Below are positions 18,901-30,600 of a DNA stretch of 55,656 nucleotides, in pieces. Positions within the stretch are counted from its first letter, which is position 1, and each line of letters begins with the position of its first letter. The stretch is taken from assembly GCA_014654775.1 (NCBI GenBank), contig JACVZW010000036.1:1-55656 (forward strand), read 5' to 3'. The notes beneath the pieces are model-generated. The model ran no database searches and was not told the origin of the DNA. It saw only the letters and a list, made by a program, of their open reading frames with translations. A program made the translations under genes and the position numbers. Source of the stretch: Paracoccaceae bacterium. Its GTDB lineage: Bacteria; Pseudomonadota; Alphaproteobacteria; Rhodobacterales; Rhodobacteraceae.

Positions 18901-21640
18901 TCGCATCGGGGACGATCCAAGCCACCAGACGCCGCGCGCCGCTGGTGCTGTCTTCCGCAGTCGAGACGATGCAATTGGCCACTCCCGGCGCCAGTCGCAG
19001 GGCGGCGGCGATCTCGCCCGTCTCGATCCGGTAACCGCGGATCTTGACCTGGTCATCGCCGCGTCCGCAGTAGTCCAGATCGATCGTCGCGCCGGTGTGG
19101 TCCAGAACTTGCCGCGCGATGTCACCGCTTTTGTAAAGACGCCCGAAGACCGGGTGATCCACGAACCGCTCGGCTGTCAGCGTGGGACGGTTGAGATAGC
19201 CCTGCGCGACGCCTGCGCCCGCCACGTGAAGCTCACCCGGCAGGCCGGGCAAGACGGCATTGCCGGCGGCGTCCAGCAGCAGGAGCTGAAGGTCGTCGAT
19301 TGGCACTCCGACCAGGCTGTGGGGCCGGTCGCAGTCGGCAGCGGTGACCCGCCGATACGTGACATGGACAGTGGTTTCGGTGATGCCGTACATGTTCACA
19401 AGCACGGGCCGGGTATCGCCGTGCCTGGCGAACCAGGGCCGCAGCATCGCGAAATCCAGGGCCTCGCCGCCAAAGATCACCCAGCGCAACCCCAAGGGTG
19501 GCAGCCCTTCGGTTGTTTCGTGCTGCACCAGCTGGCCAAAGGCCGAAGGGGTCTGGTTCAAAACGGTCACGCCCTGATCCGCAAGCATCTGGCGAAACTC
19601 CGGCACCGAGCGGCACAGAAGTGCAGGCGGCAGGACCAGCCGCCCGCCGTGGAGGAGGCAGCCAAAAATCTCCCACACCGAAAAGTCGAAAGCCGCAGAG
19701 TGGAACAGCACCCAGACGTCGGCCGGGCCGAAGTGAAATTGCGAGGCCGTCCGGGTCAGGAGCCGGTCGACGTTCCGGTGGCTGACAAGAACACCCTTGG
19801 GCTTTCCGGTCGAGCCGGAGGTGTAGATCACATAGGCCGGGTCGTCCGGCGTGGTGGCAACGTTCGGGGGATCGTCCGAAACGGTGCCGTCAGGCATGAG
19901 AAGTTTGCAGCCGCCAAGGTCAATGCCCGACATCTGGTCGGGATAGGAGATCAGGAGCGGCGTTGCCGCGTCTTGCAGGATCATGGCAATCCGGTCCGGC
20001 GGGCTGGTCGGATCAAGCGGGACATAAGCGCCCCCGGCCTTCAGGATTGCAATGATGGCGATGATCAGCTCGGGTCCCGGTGGTAGGCAGAGGCCGACAA
20101 GAGTTCCCGAGCGGCAGCCTTCGGCGAGAAGCCGGTGAGCAAGGCCATTGGCGCGGGCGTCGAGTTGGCCGAAGCTGATGCCCTTGCAGCTTTGCCCGCC
20201 ATGGAAGGCGAGCGGGGTCAGCGCAATAGCGTCGGGCTTACGAAGGGTTATGTCCCTCAGGCGGTGATGCAGGCAGTCAGCCTGAGCGGGCAGCAGCGTC
20301 GCGGGGGCAGGCAAGGGGGCCAGTGGAAGGTTAAGCGATGTCGCCGATGGATGGGCGACCATTGCCTGAAGGATGGCAACCAGCATCTCGCCTAGACGGT
20401 GGGCGACGGGGCTTGCGATGCCCTTGCCGTGATAAAGCCGCAAGCCGATACGCTCGACACCGGGCAGAACCGCGATGGCGAGCGGGTAGTTGGTGTTTTC
20501 GACAATCTCCAACGTTCGGACGCGGGGCGCCCCGGCAATGCTTGCGCCAAGGTTTGCGTCCGAGACGGGAAAGTTCTCGAAGACGAGAATGGTGTCGAAA
20601 AGAGCGCGCGTTTCAATCTTCGCGGCGCCTTGAACCTCGGCAAGGCTTGAATAGGCAAAGGCGTCCTGAGCTTGGGCCTGTTGCATCAGCCCTTGCAACC
20701 ATTCGGCCAGCGGCTGGTCAGTCAGGTCGACCCGCATCGGCAGTGTGTTGATGAAAAGGCCGACCATGGTCTCGACTCCCGGCAAATCCGCCGGACGGCC
20801 AGAAACGGTGGCACCGAAGACAATGCTGTCCTGGCGGCAGGCGCGGGAGAGGAGGATCGCCAGCGCACCTTGAAACAGGGTATTCAGCGTCAGGCGGTGG
20901 TCGCGGACGAAATCGCCGAGGGACCTGGCGAGGCCTGCATCGATTTCAAGATCGGCCGGGCCCTTGCCTTCGGGGCCCCAGACTACCGGCAGCGATCCCG
21001 ACAGCAGGGTTGGCGCGTCGATATCGCCCAGCCGCTCTTCCCAGTAGCGTCTGGCGGCCTGCCGGTCCTGCTGGCTGATCCAGGCAAGATGGTCGCGGTA
21101 CTGACGCACCGGAGGCAGAATGGCCGTTTCCCCCTTCAGCGCAGCATTGTAGCAGGCGACCAGTTCGCGCACGAGAATGGGGACGCACCAACCATCCAGA
21201 AGAAGGTGGTGATGGGTCCAGACAAAGACGTGGCGATCGGCCGCCAACCGGATGAGCCGCAGCCGCATCAGCGGTGCCTGCTCGAAGCGGAAGCCTTCGC
21301 GACGGAGGGCGTCGCGCAGAGTGCCAAGCTTGGCCTCCTGCTGCGAAGTCTCACAGTCGCTCCAGTCCAGAAGCTGCCAGTCAAGCTCGACCGACTTGCG
21401 AACGACCTGAACCGGTGCGTCAAGACCTTCCCAGTGAAACGACGTGCGCAGGACGGTGTGACGCGAGGTCAACTGCGACCAGGCCGACCGGAAGCTGTCA
21501 GGATCAAAGGAACCGTCGAAAGAATAGGCAAACTGTTCGACATAGAGACCCGCTTGCGGATCAGCGGCAAGGCATTCGAAGAGGATGCCCTGCTGCATTG
21601 GCGACAGCGGATAGATGTCCTGGACATTTTCCATCTTCAT
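12932..21640 (-). CDS. NRPS, C-A(Thr)-FkbM MT-T-Cy-A(Cys)-Ox-T-TE, terminal modules
   Basis: A 2902-residue synthetase that adds the last two residues and releases the product. Module 1: condensation (HHLLLDG near 145, D-donor type, fitting the upstream E domain); adenylation (TSGSTGKPKG near 605) with pocket DFWNIGMVH, the Thr code; a FkbM-type methyltransferase (FDVGANIG near 977, spanning about 950-1170) inserted between A8 and A9; NGKAD near 1232; carrier LGGHS near 1290. Module 2: cyclization domain with intact DALWADAHS near 1483; adenylation (TSGSTGVPKG near 1960) with pocket DLWNMSMIW, close to Cys; an FMN-dependent oxidase (YPSAGNLYPVQ near 2333) inserted in the same place; carrier LGGQS near 2583; thioesterase GHSLGG near 2713. 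Expected output: O-methylated Thr followed by a thiazole. The start directly precedes the condensation domain and overlaps the upstream stop by ATGA. Confidence 0.97.
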   Translation of the reverse strand: MKMENVQDIYPLSPMQQGILFECLAADPQAGLYVEQFAYSFDGSFDPDSFRSAWSQLTSRHTVLRTSFHWEGLDAPVQVVRKSVELDWQLLDWSDCETSQQEAKLGTLRDALRREGFRFEQAPLMRLRLIRLAADRHVFVWTHHHLLLDGWCVPILVRELVACYNAALKGETAILPPVRQYRDHLAWISQQDRQAARRYWEERLGDIDAPTLLSGSLPVVWGPEGKGPADLEIDAGLARSLGDFVRDHRLTLNTLFQGALAILLSRACRQDSIVFGATVSGRPADLPGVETMVGLFINTLPMRVDLTDQPLAEWLQGLMQQAQAQDAFAYSSLAEVQGAAKIETRALFDTILVFENFPVSDANLGASIAGAPRVRTLEIVENTNYPLAIAVLPGVERIGLRLYHGKGIASPVAHRLGEMLVAILQAMVAHPSATSLNLPLAPLPAPATLLPAQADCLHHRLRDITLRKPDAIALTPLAFHGGQSCKGISFGQLDARANGLAHRLLAEGCRSGTLVGLCLPPGPELIIAIIAILKAGGAYVPLDPTSPPDRIAMILQDAATPLLISYPDQMSGIDLGGCKLLMPDGTVSDDPPNVATTPDDPAYVIYTSGSTGKPKGVLVSHRNVDRLLTRTASQFHFGPADVWVLFHSAAFDFSVWEIFGCLLHGGRLVLPPALLCRSVPEFRQMLADQGVTVLNQTPSAFGQLVQHETTEGLPPLGLRWVIFGGEALDFAMLRPWFARHGDTRPVLVNMYGITETTVHVTYRRVTAADCDRPHSLVGVPIDDLQLLLLDAAGNAVLPGLPGELHVAGAGVAQGYLNRPTLTAERFVDHPVFGRLYKSGDIARQVLDHTGATIDLDYCGRGDDQVKIRGYRIETGEIAAALRLAPGVANCIVSTAEDSTSGARRLVAWIVPDARSAPGVLGRLPFDGATTDLPDGTRVAHLNLNETRFLYDEIFRDRSYLRHGITLCPGDVVFDVGANIGMAALFFAREAGFDLTVHAFEPIAPVYAILQQNFDLHGLRGQAHNLGLGGAPGQVQMRHFPRLTIVSGQDVAEAEARQSVASFAESQGGGQDDAIAWRMQSVEVPARIETLSSVIRAQGITRIDLLKIDVEKAEMAVFAGLEDEHWPLIRQIVVEVHDIEGRVQALAKDLAARGFTVVHEKAFGGGDAVALVNLYARRPEMDHRQATPPAPQMTPAVWAATVREFCSASLPAYMVPSDLVPVRRIPLTRNGKADLAALQLMALDRAPETVMSRPLTEVEQLLAEIWRAALGIASDRPIGPEDDFFLLGGHSLLATRVIARIRDVFALRLPVHALFEAPQLYQFAARIEADRRPGAAPEAAEFQIHPDPDQRFSPFPMTEIQEAYWLGRSSAFDLGNIATHGYIEVDCQSLDLPRFEAAWRALVSRHDMLRMVVLPESGQQRILPDDAPYTIQLIDAASGTDERLARIRQDMSHQILDATTGPLFDIRAATLPGDVTRIFFSIDALWADAHSLRILLGELFTLYARPETELPPIGLSFRDYVLAETTARAGEAYASSLAYWTDRLPAFPAAPALPLRRRGGSHKPPEFRRRAFTLPAAQWSALKGRAARLGLTPSGVLLAAFADVLAYWSDEPHFALNLTLFNRQPVHPDLNRVIGDFTSLILLEVDNRPIDRFLDRAKRLQGQLWRDLEHARVNGVRVLRELARQNSGGVPRAAMPIVFTSTLGLAAQSASGAPMGEVVYSITQTSQVWLDHKVSERQGALQVDWDALDDVFPDGLLDAMFAAYTEQLTSLAETDAAWKDMNAGRLPPPDQWALIGKANATETDFSQGLLHEGWLRVAHDAPDSQAILWQGGALSHGALRAQANRIAHALRDQGIRKAEPVVVLIEKSPDQIAAVLGILIAGGAYVPVDPDQPAERIGQILQRLSARLILTRDRFAAQAGNTRARLVIIDGDALASLPTHDPDPAPLAPTDLAYVIFTSGSTGVPKGVMIDHRGARNTVLDINARFDISARDRVLALSVLHFDLSVWDIFGVLGAGGALVLPDPSLRLEPGHWADLGRENRVTVWNTVPALMQMLTDHLSSGAAPPPDLRLVMLSGDWIPLTLPPRIRALWPAARQIAMGGATEASIWSNWHEIGTIDPDWTSVPYGLPLANQSYHIRNHHGAPVPILVPGELCIGGIGVAMGYFGDAAQTEASFVTDPRSGNRIYRTGDFGRYLPNGEIEFLGRRDAQVKIRGHRIELGDISAALNALPGISSAIVLAEGGDRLVAHVVGEPASAKADQANFKLGQPGLRPDRTALPAIGLDRPEIEPEHWLSRQSRRRFLSSPVPVKALGNLLAPLATIELEGGLTRRSYPSAGNLYPVQVYLVVKPGAVDGLEAGLYWYDPSGHQLRSLSPKLTVPGAVWGPDHGFNRRIADSAGFAILLISRPAAIHPVYGTNLAEKFALLEAGYLAQLLQETAPALELGLCALGGMDFDAVRPAFRLEDDQTLLHIVVGGRVAEAGAWPEEPEAAPPLDEQIRSAVRQKLPDYMVPDQVVLWPALPLSANGKIDRAALTAATRQLSRPSASYVPPRDLVEQNLAELWQLVLSLPGTPGVTENFFDLGGQSLLAVRLATEVERRFGLALSLDQIFRNGTIEMQATLLRDQNATGGKGTMLVPLRATGTETPLFCFPGSGGHGLYFHHLARALTGDRPVYVLQSPATDGHSAPFSRIEDMAEAYLPLIRQVQPEGPYLLIGHSLGGKVALQIAQDLIGLGQTVERLIAVDALPFYVGKDQLDSWDDLDLLAGLLRTGADYAGEAIDDERARLLPLSTAGRMAAVRDALVQAGLVPQDVGLDRLHQMVGLFSANTRAHLAYGPRPVRPVPVDLILADEHDAKTVATMLAAWQAVGPTRLTTLPGTHASLLAPARISEFVAKLESLLPLSLA

Positions 21641-24600
21641 CCCCGGTCTCCCTCGTCGGCAATGAGGTCCTGAAGGCGGGCGAAATCGTCTTCGCTCATG
21701 CCCGACAGGCCAAAGTCGTGAATCGATGCCAGCGGAGCGGCACCGGCGGCTGTCAGAAGCCGAAGCTCGGCCAGAATGCAGTCGCGCAGCTCGTCGATGC
21801 TTGCAGGGCTGTAGAGGTCGGGGTTGTGTTCGATCAGCAACCGAAGCTGGCCATCGACCAGCATCGCGACCACCTCCAGCGGATAGGGCCGGACCATCCG
21901 GGGGCTGCGGGCTGGGCCGGTTTTCAAGTCATGGTCGCTCGCCCCGCCATCGAGGCGCCCGAGATAGTTCAGTACGATCGCGCCCTGCGGTGCGGATCCA
22001 AGGCGTGGGTCCGCCGCCATGTCACGCAGGACACCATAGCCAAGGCCTCCGTTCGGGATCTGCCCAAGCGCTTGCCGAACGATCGTAAGCTCGGAGGCCG
22101 GCTCATCCGCAGCGGTCCGCGGAAAGCCCACGCGCAGCGGGTGGATGGCCGTGAACCATCCGACCGTGCGGCTGATGTCGAGATCGGGGTCAAGGGTGGC
22201 GCGTCCGTGCCCCTCAAGATCGATGCGCAGGTCGTGAAGGCCGGTGATCGCCTTAAGGGCGCGCATCAGGGCGGTGACGATCAGGTCAAGCAGGGGGATT
22301 TTCGAGGGCTGCCCGGAAAGCGCCGAAGTTTCGGCTTCCGTCAGGCTGGCCTCGCTGCGACGGACATCGCCAACGACATCCGGACCGTCGCGGTGGGGCA
22401 GGTCGGTCACGAGGGCAGAGGCATGACGCCAGTGTGCGAGTTCGTCGGCAAAACGGTCTGGCGCGGCCAGGTGCTGGGTCCAGGCTGCGAAGGAATGTGC
22501 CTTGGCCGGCAGGCGGGGCGTCTCACCGGCCGCGATCTGCCGACAGGCGGTCGACAGGTCTTCCAGAAGAATGCGCCAGGACACGGCATCGACCGCGAGG
22601 TGGTGGATGACCCACAGAACGAGGGGGTCTGCCCCCGCCCTGCGCCGCACCAGAGCGACGCGCTGGATCGGTCCGGCCGCAAGATCAAGCGAGGCCTGCA
22701 ACCGTGCGGCATGCGGGGCAAAGGTGGCGGGCTGGTCCGGTTCTGGGCAGTCGGAAAGGTCGATCACCTCAACCGCGACCGAGGCCGCATCGGAGAGGTC
22801 CGCAAGCTGCAGCGTCGCCCCCCGCAGCCGCAGGCGCAGCATATCGTGCTGCGCGGTGATCAGGGCAAGGGCCTGTTGCAGGACGGTTTCATCCGGGGAG
22901 GGGGATGGGAATAGCAGGGCCTGGTTGTAATGCGAGAGGTCGGCGTCGCGGCGCCGCAGGAAACGGGCCTGAATCGGACCGGGTTGGAACGGGCCCGAGG
23001 TCTGAATCGCTGCCGCAGCATCGGAAACAGCGCGCGCGCAGAGCGCCAGTTCAGCGGGTGACTGGTGCGCGAAGACATCGCGCGTCGTCAACCGGAACCC
23101 GGCCTCGCGCGCGCGGGCCACGACCTGGATTGCCACGATGGAATCACCGCCGAGGTCAAAGAAATTGTCATCTGGACCGACCTCTGCGCGACGCAGGACA
23201 TCGGCGAAAATCTGGCAAAGCCGGATCTCTGTTTCGGATTGCGGCGTGCGGGCCGCTGGCCGAGACGCGTCTGTCCGCAGCAGAGCACGCAGGTCGATCT
23301 TGCCGTTTGCCAGCCGGGGCAGCGAGGGCACCGAATTGACTTGTGCCGGAACGTAGGCATCGGGGAGGCGGTTACGGACCCAGTCGCGCAAACCCTCGAC
23401 CGGGCCGACGACCCAGGCCAGAAGCTGCGCGCCGCCGCCGGGGCCCGGGTGCACGGCGACATGACAATCGCTCACCAGCGGATGGCCGCGCAGGCAAAGC
23501 GCCACCTCGGCCGGTTCGACGCGGAAGCCGCGGATCTTTGCCTGACCGTCGCGACGCCCCATGAAATGAACCTGGGCCTGGTCATCGACGAAGCCCAGAT
23601 CGCCTGTCCGGTAAGCTGGGTTTGCACCCTCGGCGTCGTCGACAAACCCTCCCGGCTGAGAGCCAAGGTATCCGGGCGAGATTGTCGCGCCTGTAAGGCA
23701 GATCTCGCCGACAAGGCCGTCTGGCAAGCGATGGCCCGCCGGGCCAAGGATCGTGACGCCGACACCCGGAAAGGGCTGGCCGAGGGGCACGAAGTCGCCT
23801 GGGCTGGCCGGGACCTCGCCGCAGATCGCGCCGATGGTCGCCTCGGTCGGGCCATAGTGGTTGAAGATCGAGAGGTCTGGCCTCAGCGCGCGGATGCGGT
23901 GCACGAGCCCCGCCTCCAGCCGGTCACCGCCGAAAACGAGGCGCTGGCGCGGAAGCAGGGAGCGGGCATTCTCGGTCGACAGAAGCGCCGCAAAATGCCC
24001 CGGCACGGTCTTTAGCACATCGACAGGATGGGTCTGCAGATGGTGCGCCAGGGCATGGGCGTCGGTGACCAGCGCTTCGGGCAAGAGATGCAGGCGTCCC
24101 GTCGTCAGCGCGGGGAAAAGCGCGGTATAGCCAAGATCGGCCCCGAAGCCCGAGGTCGTTGCGAAGACATGACCGGGCATCAGATCAAGTCGGTCGGTGA
24201 TACCCGCCACATAGGCCGCCAGATTGCCCTGTGTGATCCGCACACCCTTTGGCGTGCCCGTCGAGCCCGAGGTGAAGATGATGTAGGCCAGATCGTCCGC
24301 GGCAAGCGGCAAGGGTGGAATGGGCGCGCCCGCCGCGTCAGGTGGCACGATCGTCGTGGGCAGATCGGACAGGTTCCGTCCGATGGCGAATTGCGCCTGT
24401 GCGAGGGTCAGGATCTGTGCCTGACGTTCGGGCGGCCATGCCGGCTCGACCGGAACGAAGGGCGCGCGGCGGCGCCATGCGGCCAGCAGGCCAACGACGA
24501 AGTTGATCCCACGGTCGACGATCAGCGCAACGGGCGCGGTCTCTGGATGACCCGCTGCCGCGAGGGCACCTGCGAGAGCAACTGCGCGTGCGTCCAGTTC

Positions 24601-27600
24601 GGCGACGGTCAGGTGCTGCGTCCCATCCGACAGCACGATGTCGGATGGTGACTGAACAAGGCGGTGGGCAAGTAACGTCGGCACAAGCGCATGGGACTGG
24701 GGCGCGGGCTCCGCCCCAGGGTCGGTACAAGGCAGCCAGTCGCGCATCGGGCGGGAAAGGTTTTCGGTCAGCCCCAGAAGCAGGACGCGGTAGGTCTTCG
24801 CCAGCGCTGCCACCCGCACCGCGTCCCATGCGGCGACGTCGTAGGTCAGGCGCAGCGACAGGACTTGCCCCCGCAGACTGGCTACGGCTGTCAACGGGAA
24901 ATTGGTCTCGCCGCCCGTCTCGATCCCGGTCAGCGCAAGGTCGTCGGCGAGCGGAGACCGGGCCAGGTTTTCGTCGAAGGGGAAGTTCTCGAAAACGAAA
25001 AGGGTGTCGAAAAGGGCGCCGTCGCTGCGGGGAATGTCGCTCCAGCCGCGCAGGTCGCGCAGCGAGACATGCCCATGGGCATCAAGCCCGGCCATATCGG
25101 CGTGCTGAGCCAGAAGCCAGTCGGCAATGGGGATGTCCCAATCGATCCGAGCGCGGTGGGGGAGGGTATTGATGAAAAGCCCGACCATATCTTCGATGCC
25201 GGGGACCGAGGGGGGCCGACCGTTGATCGTGGTGCCGTGAACCACGTCGCTTCGACCGGTGGTATGGGCCAGAAGGGCCGACCAGGCGCCCTGCAACAGG
25301 GTGTTGAGTGTGACGCGATGCGCCCGGGCCATGGCCTGCAACATGGCGCCGACCTGGGATTCAAGCTCGATCCGCTGGTGATCGCAGCGGCGCGGTCCGG
25401 GCTGGGTATCGCGGGCCAGACGGGTTGGTTCATCAAAGCCGGAGAGCTGCTGGCGCCACCAGGCCTCGGCTGCCGGGGCATCGACGGTCTGGCGAAAACG
25501 CAGATAGTCGCGCCAGTCGGGGGCGGGCAGCAGGGGGCTGGGTAGCCCCTGCCGTTCGGCCGCATAGAGGGCGCGGAGGTCATTGAAGACGATCTTGATG
25601 CACCAGCCGTCCATCAGGATGTGATGGCTGGTCCACAGCAGGTGCCAGCGTTCGGGACCAAGTTGGAGAAGGTGCAACCGCATGAGCGGTGGCGCGGTGA
25701 AGTCGAAGCCACGCTGACGGTCGCTGATGCGCAACGCAGCGACGTGGTGTTTTGCGGCGTCCTCTGGCAGATGGCGCAGGTCGGCGCAGGCAATGTCAAG
25801 CAGCGCGGTCCGGTGCAAGATCTGCCTAGCGCGGCTCTGGCCCTCCAGCTGGAAGCCGCAGCGTAGAATGGCATGGCGCGCAATCAGGCCGTTCCAGGCG
25901 CGTTCAAGAGCGGCTGGATCGAGCGGACCCTGCAAATCGAAACCAACCTGTTCGATATACTGCCCGGCTTGAGGAGCGGCGAGGCATTCGAAGAGCATGC
26001 CCTCTTGCAAGGGCGTGGCGTCGAGAATGTCTTCGATGTCGCGTCCGTGCGGCAGCAGGGCCAATGCGTCGGATGACAGACTGGCAAGGGGGAAGTCGCC
26101 CAGCGTCGCAACCCTTTCGGGGATGGACTGGCAATGGTCCAGAACCATCTCAAGGTCATGAAGGATGGCATCGGCAAGCGTCGCGATGGTTTCGGCCCGG
26201 TGGCACTGCGCGCCGTAGGTCAGCGCCAGCACAAGCCCGCCGTCCGCGAAGGCGGTCGTGAGTTGCAGCCCATAGGGTCGCCTCTGGTCCGGCGAATGGA
26301 TCGGGCCGGGATCTAGCGGGGCCGGGCCGACGACCGGCCAGCTTGCCTCGGTGGATGCGCCGGTCTGGCCCAGGTGGTTGAAGACCAGCTGGGCGGGGCT
26401 GCATTGCAGGTCCGCCGTCTGGCCAAGATAGCGCAGCTGGCCATGGATTTGTGGCAGCGCAGTCGAGGTTCGGACATTGTCTTTCACGGTCGGAATCAGC
26501 GTGCCAAGCGGCGCCGGTGTGATGGTCAGAGGCACCAGCGCAGTGAACCAGCCGACCGTGCGCGACAGATCGCTGTCACCGTCACGGCCCTGGGTTTCAA
26601 GATCGATTCGAAAGGCCGGTTCGGAGCTGTGGCGGGCCAGGGCAGATGCGAGGGCGGCCAAGATGAGCTCTTGCGGGCGGGTGCCATAGGTGGCGTTCGC
26701 AGCAGTCAGAAGCCGGTCAGCCAGCACGGCGGGCAGAATGCGCCGCTCGGTGCGCGCCAGGGCGGCGGTGTCGGGACCTGAACCTTCCGTCGGCAGGACG
26801 AACGGAGGGGTGGCCGCGGTGGTCTTCCAGTGGGGCAGGTGGCGCTGCACCGCCCAGGTCGCAGTGGCCGTATCCGTTGCCCGTGCCCAGTCGGCGAAAG
26901 ACAGCGTCCGCGCGCCAAGGTCGATTGCCCGCCCCTCGGCCAGCTGTGAGCAGGCCCGAACGAAGTCGGTCTGCAGGATGTGCCAGCTGACCACATCGAC
27001 GACCAGATGGTGAACAGTCCAGAAGAAAAGTCCACCGGCCGCACCGCGGTCGAACAAGATCGGGCAGGACATGCGACCCGAGGCAGGGTCGAGCGCGGCT
27101 TGTGCCTCGGCACAGAGCCGGGAAATCTGTTCGGGATCGTCGCAGGCCACAACCCGCAGCTTCGGTGCAGGAGCTCCGCCGAACAGCATCTGCCAGCCGT
27201 CGGAGCCGAAGAAGAAGCGTGCGGTCAGCGCGTCATGCATCTCGTGCAATGCCGCAACCGCCGCAGAAACGATCTCTGGCGGGCAATCCGGTTCCAGCGC
27301 CACGAAGATCGACTGGTTGAAGTGATGCGGGGCAAAGCCGATGTGTTCGGCAAACCAGTGCTGGATCGGCGTAGCGGGCGCGGTCCCGGTGGCGCTTTCC
27401 TGGGAGACCGCAGCCCTTTCGCCAGGGAGTGCGGCGCGGGCCAGCGTTCCAACTGTCTGATGCTTGAAGATATCTTGCGGCGTAAGCGCCAGGCCAATTT
27501 CCCGCGCTTTGGCGATAACCTGGACTGAGCTGATGCTGTCGCCGCCGATCTCGAAGAAGTTGTCGTCGCGTCCCACGGAGTCGAGCCGCAGCACCGCGCA

Positions 27601-30600
27601 CCAGATGGCGGCGAGGGCGGTTTCGGCCGGTGTTTGAGGCAATGCGGGTGAGGACGTGGCGGTGGGCGCGATCCGCTCGGGTGGGGGGAGGGCGCGGCGG
27701 TCGATCTTGCCGTTGGGCGTCAACGGCAAGCGTTCAAGAACGACGAACGCGGTTGGCATCATGTATTCCGGCAAACTGTCGCGGAGACGGACGCGCAGGC
27801 GCTCGACCAGCACGCGGCGATACTTGCCGAAGAGCGGCGTGTTGCTGAGGGGGCCGATCGGAGGGATCGCGACAGCAGGGACTTCGGACCCGCGATAGAT
27901 CAGTGCCTGCATCTCACCCGCCTTGGGGCCAGGCAAAAGCTGGACATTCAGGCCGCGACGGCCGATCCCATCCAGGATATCGGCGGGATCGATGGCCTTG
28001 GGGTCTGCGGTCCCGTTCCACTGGCTGATCGGTTGCGTCTGCGCAGGACTAAGCCAGTCGGTCAGCATTACATCGGCTGATGTCCGGGCGTCGCGAAGGC
28101 CGGTAATGAGGATGGGGTCCTGCCCGGGCAGATGGGCAAGAATGTCTTCCAGTCCGAAGCCGTCTCCGTCAAGTTGCAGAGGCGGACTCGCCGAGGGACG
28201 ACCGTCCAGCAGGACCTGATAGCGAAAAGCATTCAGTTCGTTCCGGTAGCGGCCATCCTTGAGGAAGACCTGCGCGCTGCAAAGGCCTGGGATGTCTGCA
28301 ATGAGCGCGGCAAAAGCGGCTGGATCGAGATAGAGCTCTTCGTCATCGCGCAGGCTTTGGGCGGCGCGGGCTGCGACATCTGCCGCAAGCCGGTGCGGTG
28401 GAGCGCGGAAGGCCTGTATCGCCGCATGCAGCGTATGGGCCAACCTGAGGTTGCGTATGTCGCCGAAGAAGATGGCCCCTCCTGCCGCGAGGGCCGGTGC
28501 AAGTCCGGCAAGCACGCGCCGCAGATAGGCAAGGCTGGGGAAATACTGCACCACCGAATTGAGTATGATGAGGTCGTAAGTGCCATTGGCCATCGGGCCG
28601 GGATCATCAGCCTCGCGCCGTTCGACCCTGACATGGCGCAGGGCGTGGTTTGCGTCACAGAGGGCCTGGATCCGGGCCACGGCCCGGGCCGAGATGTCGG
28701 TTGCGTCGTAGACTGCGACCTCTGGTGCGATCTGCGACAGGATCAGACCGGACCCGCAGCCGATCTCAAGCACCCTGGTGGGCGCGCGCGACCGGATCGT
28801 GGCCAAGGTGTCGTCCAGCCAGGCCCGCATCTCTGCGGCGGGCAGGGCAGAGCCGTCAAAGCTGGAGGCCCAGCCCGAAATGTCGAAGACGGGATCGGCG
28901 GCAATTTCGCTGGGTGCATAGACGCTGTCGAAGAGACTCTGCCATTCGCCGGTCCGGTCCAAGGTCTCATCTTCGGTTAGCGGATGGGGTTGCACATAAG
29001 CGACCAGCCGCTTTTCGCCAGGGCGGTCTTCGCGGGCAAGAACGACGGCGTTCTGAACCGCGGCGTCGGCAGACAGCACCGTCTCGATCTCGCCGGGGTC
29101 AATGCGGTGCCCTCGGATCTTGGTCTGATGGTCGATCCGACCGAGAAAAAGGATTTCACCGTCAGCACTGTAGCGAACCTTGTCGCCTGTCCGGTAGATC
29201 TGCCCTGGCCCGAAAGGGTTCGGGGCAAACGCCGCAGCCGTCAGGTCAGGCCGCCCGCGATAGCCAAGGCCGACGCTGAGCCCGCCGATCACAAGCTCGC
29301 CCTCTGCCCCGGGCGGCAAGAGCGCGTCACCTCGAAGCACGTAAGCCTGAACACCGTGGACAGGCCTGCCGATTGTCACGGGCCGATCGGGATCAAGGAC
29401 CGCAAAGGTGGCGCAGACGGCGGCTTCGGAGGGGCCATAGGCGTTGACGATCCGTCGTCCGCTGGCCCAAGTCCGCAAGAGGCCCTGCGGACAAGCTTCG
29501 CCTGCAAGGACCAGTTCACGCAGGTCGGGCAGCGGTGTCGCGGGCAAGGCGGCAAGGAAGCTGGGGGTGAAAGTGGCGTGGGTGATCCGGGCCGCCTGAA
29601 GCCAATCGGCAAATTTCCGGTCCGGCAATCTTGATGTTTCGGGGATCAGGTAAAGCGTCGCGCCAGAGGCAAGGGGGATCAGAATCTCCCAGATGGAACT
29701 GTCGAAACTGAAGGAGGCGAAATGCAGGACCCGGTCGCCCGGTCCGGCCTGGAAGATCCGGCGCACGACCTGCGCCAGATTGCCCAGCCCCGCGTGACTG
29801 TTCATCGCGCCCTTTGGCCGACCCGTCGAGCCTGAGGTGTAGATGATATAGGCCAGATCATCCGGCGCATGGTGCTGTCTGCGCGGGGGCTGATCCGGCG
29901 TAGCGGGCGCGGCAGCGATGTCGAGGATCGTGAAGTCACTTGTGTCCAGCCGGTTCTTGGTATCCTCGTCCGAAAGCACGAGCCGCATCCCGCTGTCCTG
30001 CGCGATATAGGCAAGGCGATCTGCCGGGTAGGCGGGGTCAAGCGGCACAAAGGCGCCGCCTGCCTTCAGGATACCCAGCATCGCGATGATCATGCCAAAG
30101 CCGCGGGGCAGAAGGATGCCGACCGCTCCCTGGTGGTCCAGTCCCGCTGCAATCAGCTGGGCTGCAACTGAGTCTGTCGCCCGGTCGAGCGCGGCATAGC
30201 TGAGCGTCTCGCCATTGAAGTGCAGGGCAGGCGCATCTGCGAAGGTGGTGGCGAGGTCGCGGAAGAGGTCGGGAAACGGGGTAACCGAGTTGGGCGGGTC
30301 GCAAGGGCTGTTGAACAGGGTCAGCTGCTGGTCGATCTCGGCCTGCGACAGAAGCGGGAGGTGGCCGATTCCCGTCGCCGGGTCCGCGATCGCCCCGGTC
30401 AGCAGGCGTTGGTAGTGATCGGCCATCTGCGCGATTGTGGCTGTATCGAAGAGGTCGGTTGCGTATTCCCAGGTGCAACGGAGGTGATCTTCCTGCTCTT
30501 CGACAGAGAGGAAGATGTCGAATTTGGAGGTTCCGTTGTCGAGCGGCACAGGCCGCAGGGTAAGCCCGGCAAGCTCTAACGCGCTGCGCGGTGCGTTCTG

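Noticed and set aside
21274-22914. Plus-strand open frame of 546 codons spanning the 2902/3422-aa junction
   Set aside because: Antisense to condensation and epimerase domains with intact HHxxxDG-type motifs; no family resemblance and no ribosome-binding site.
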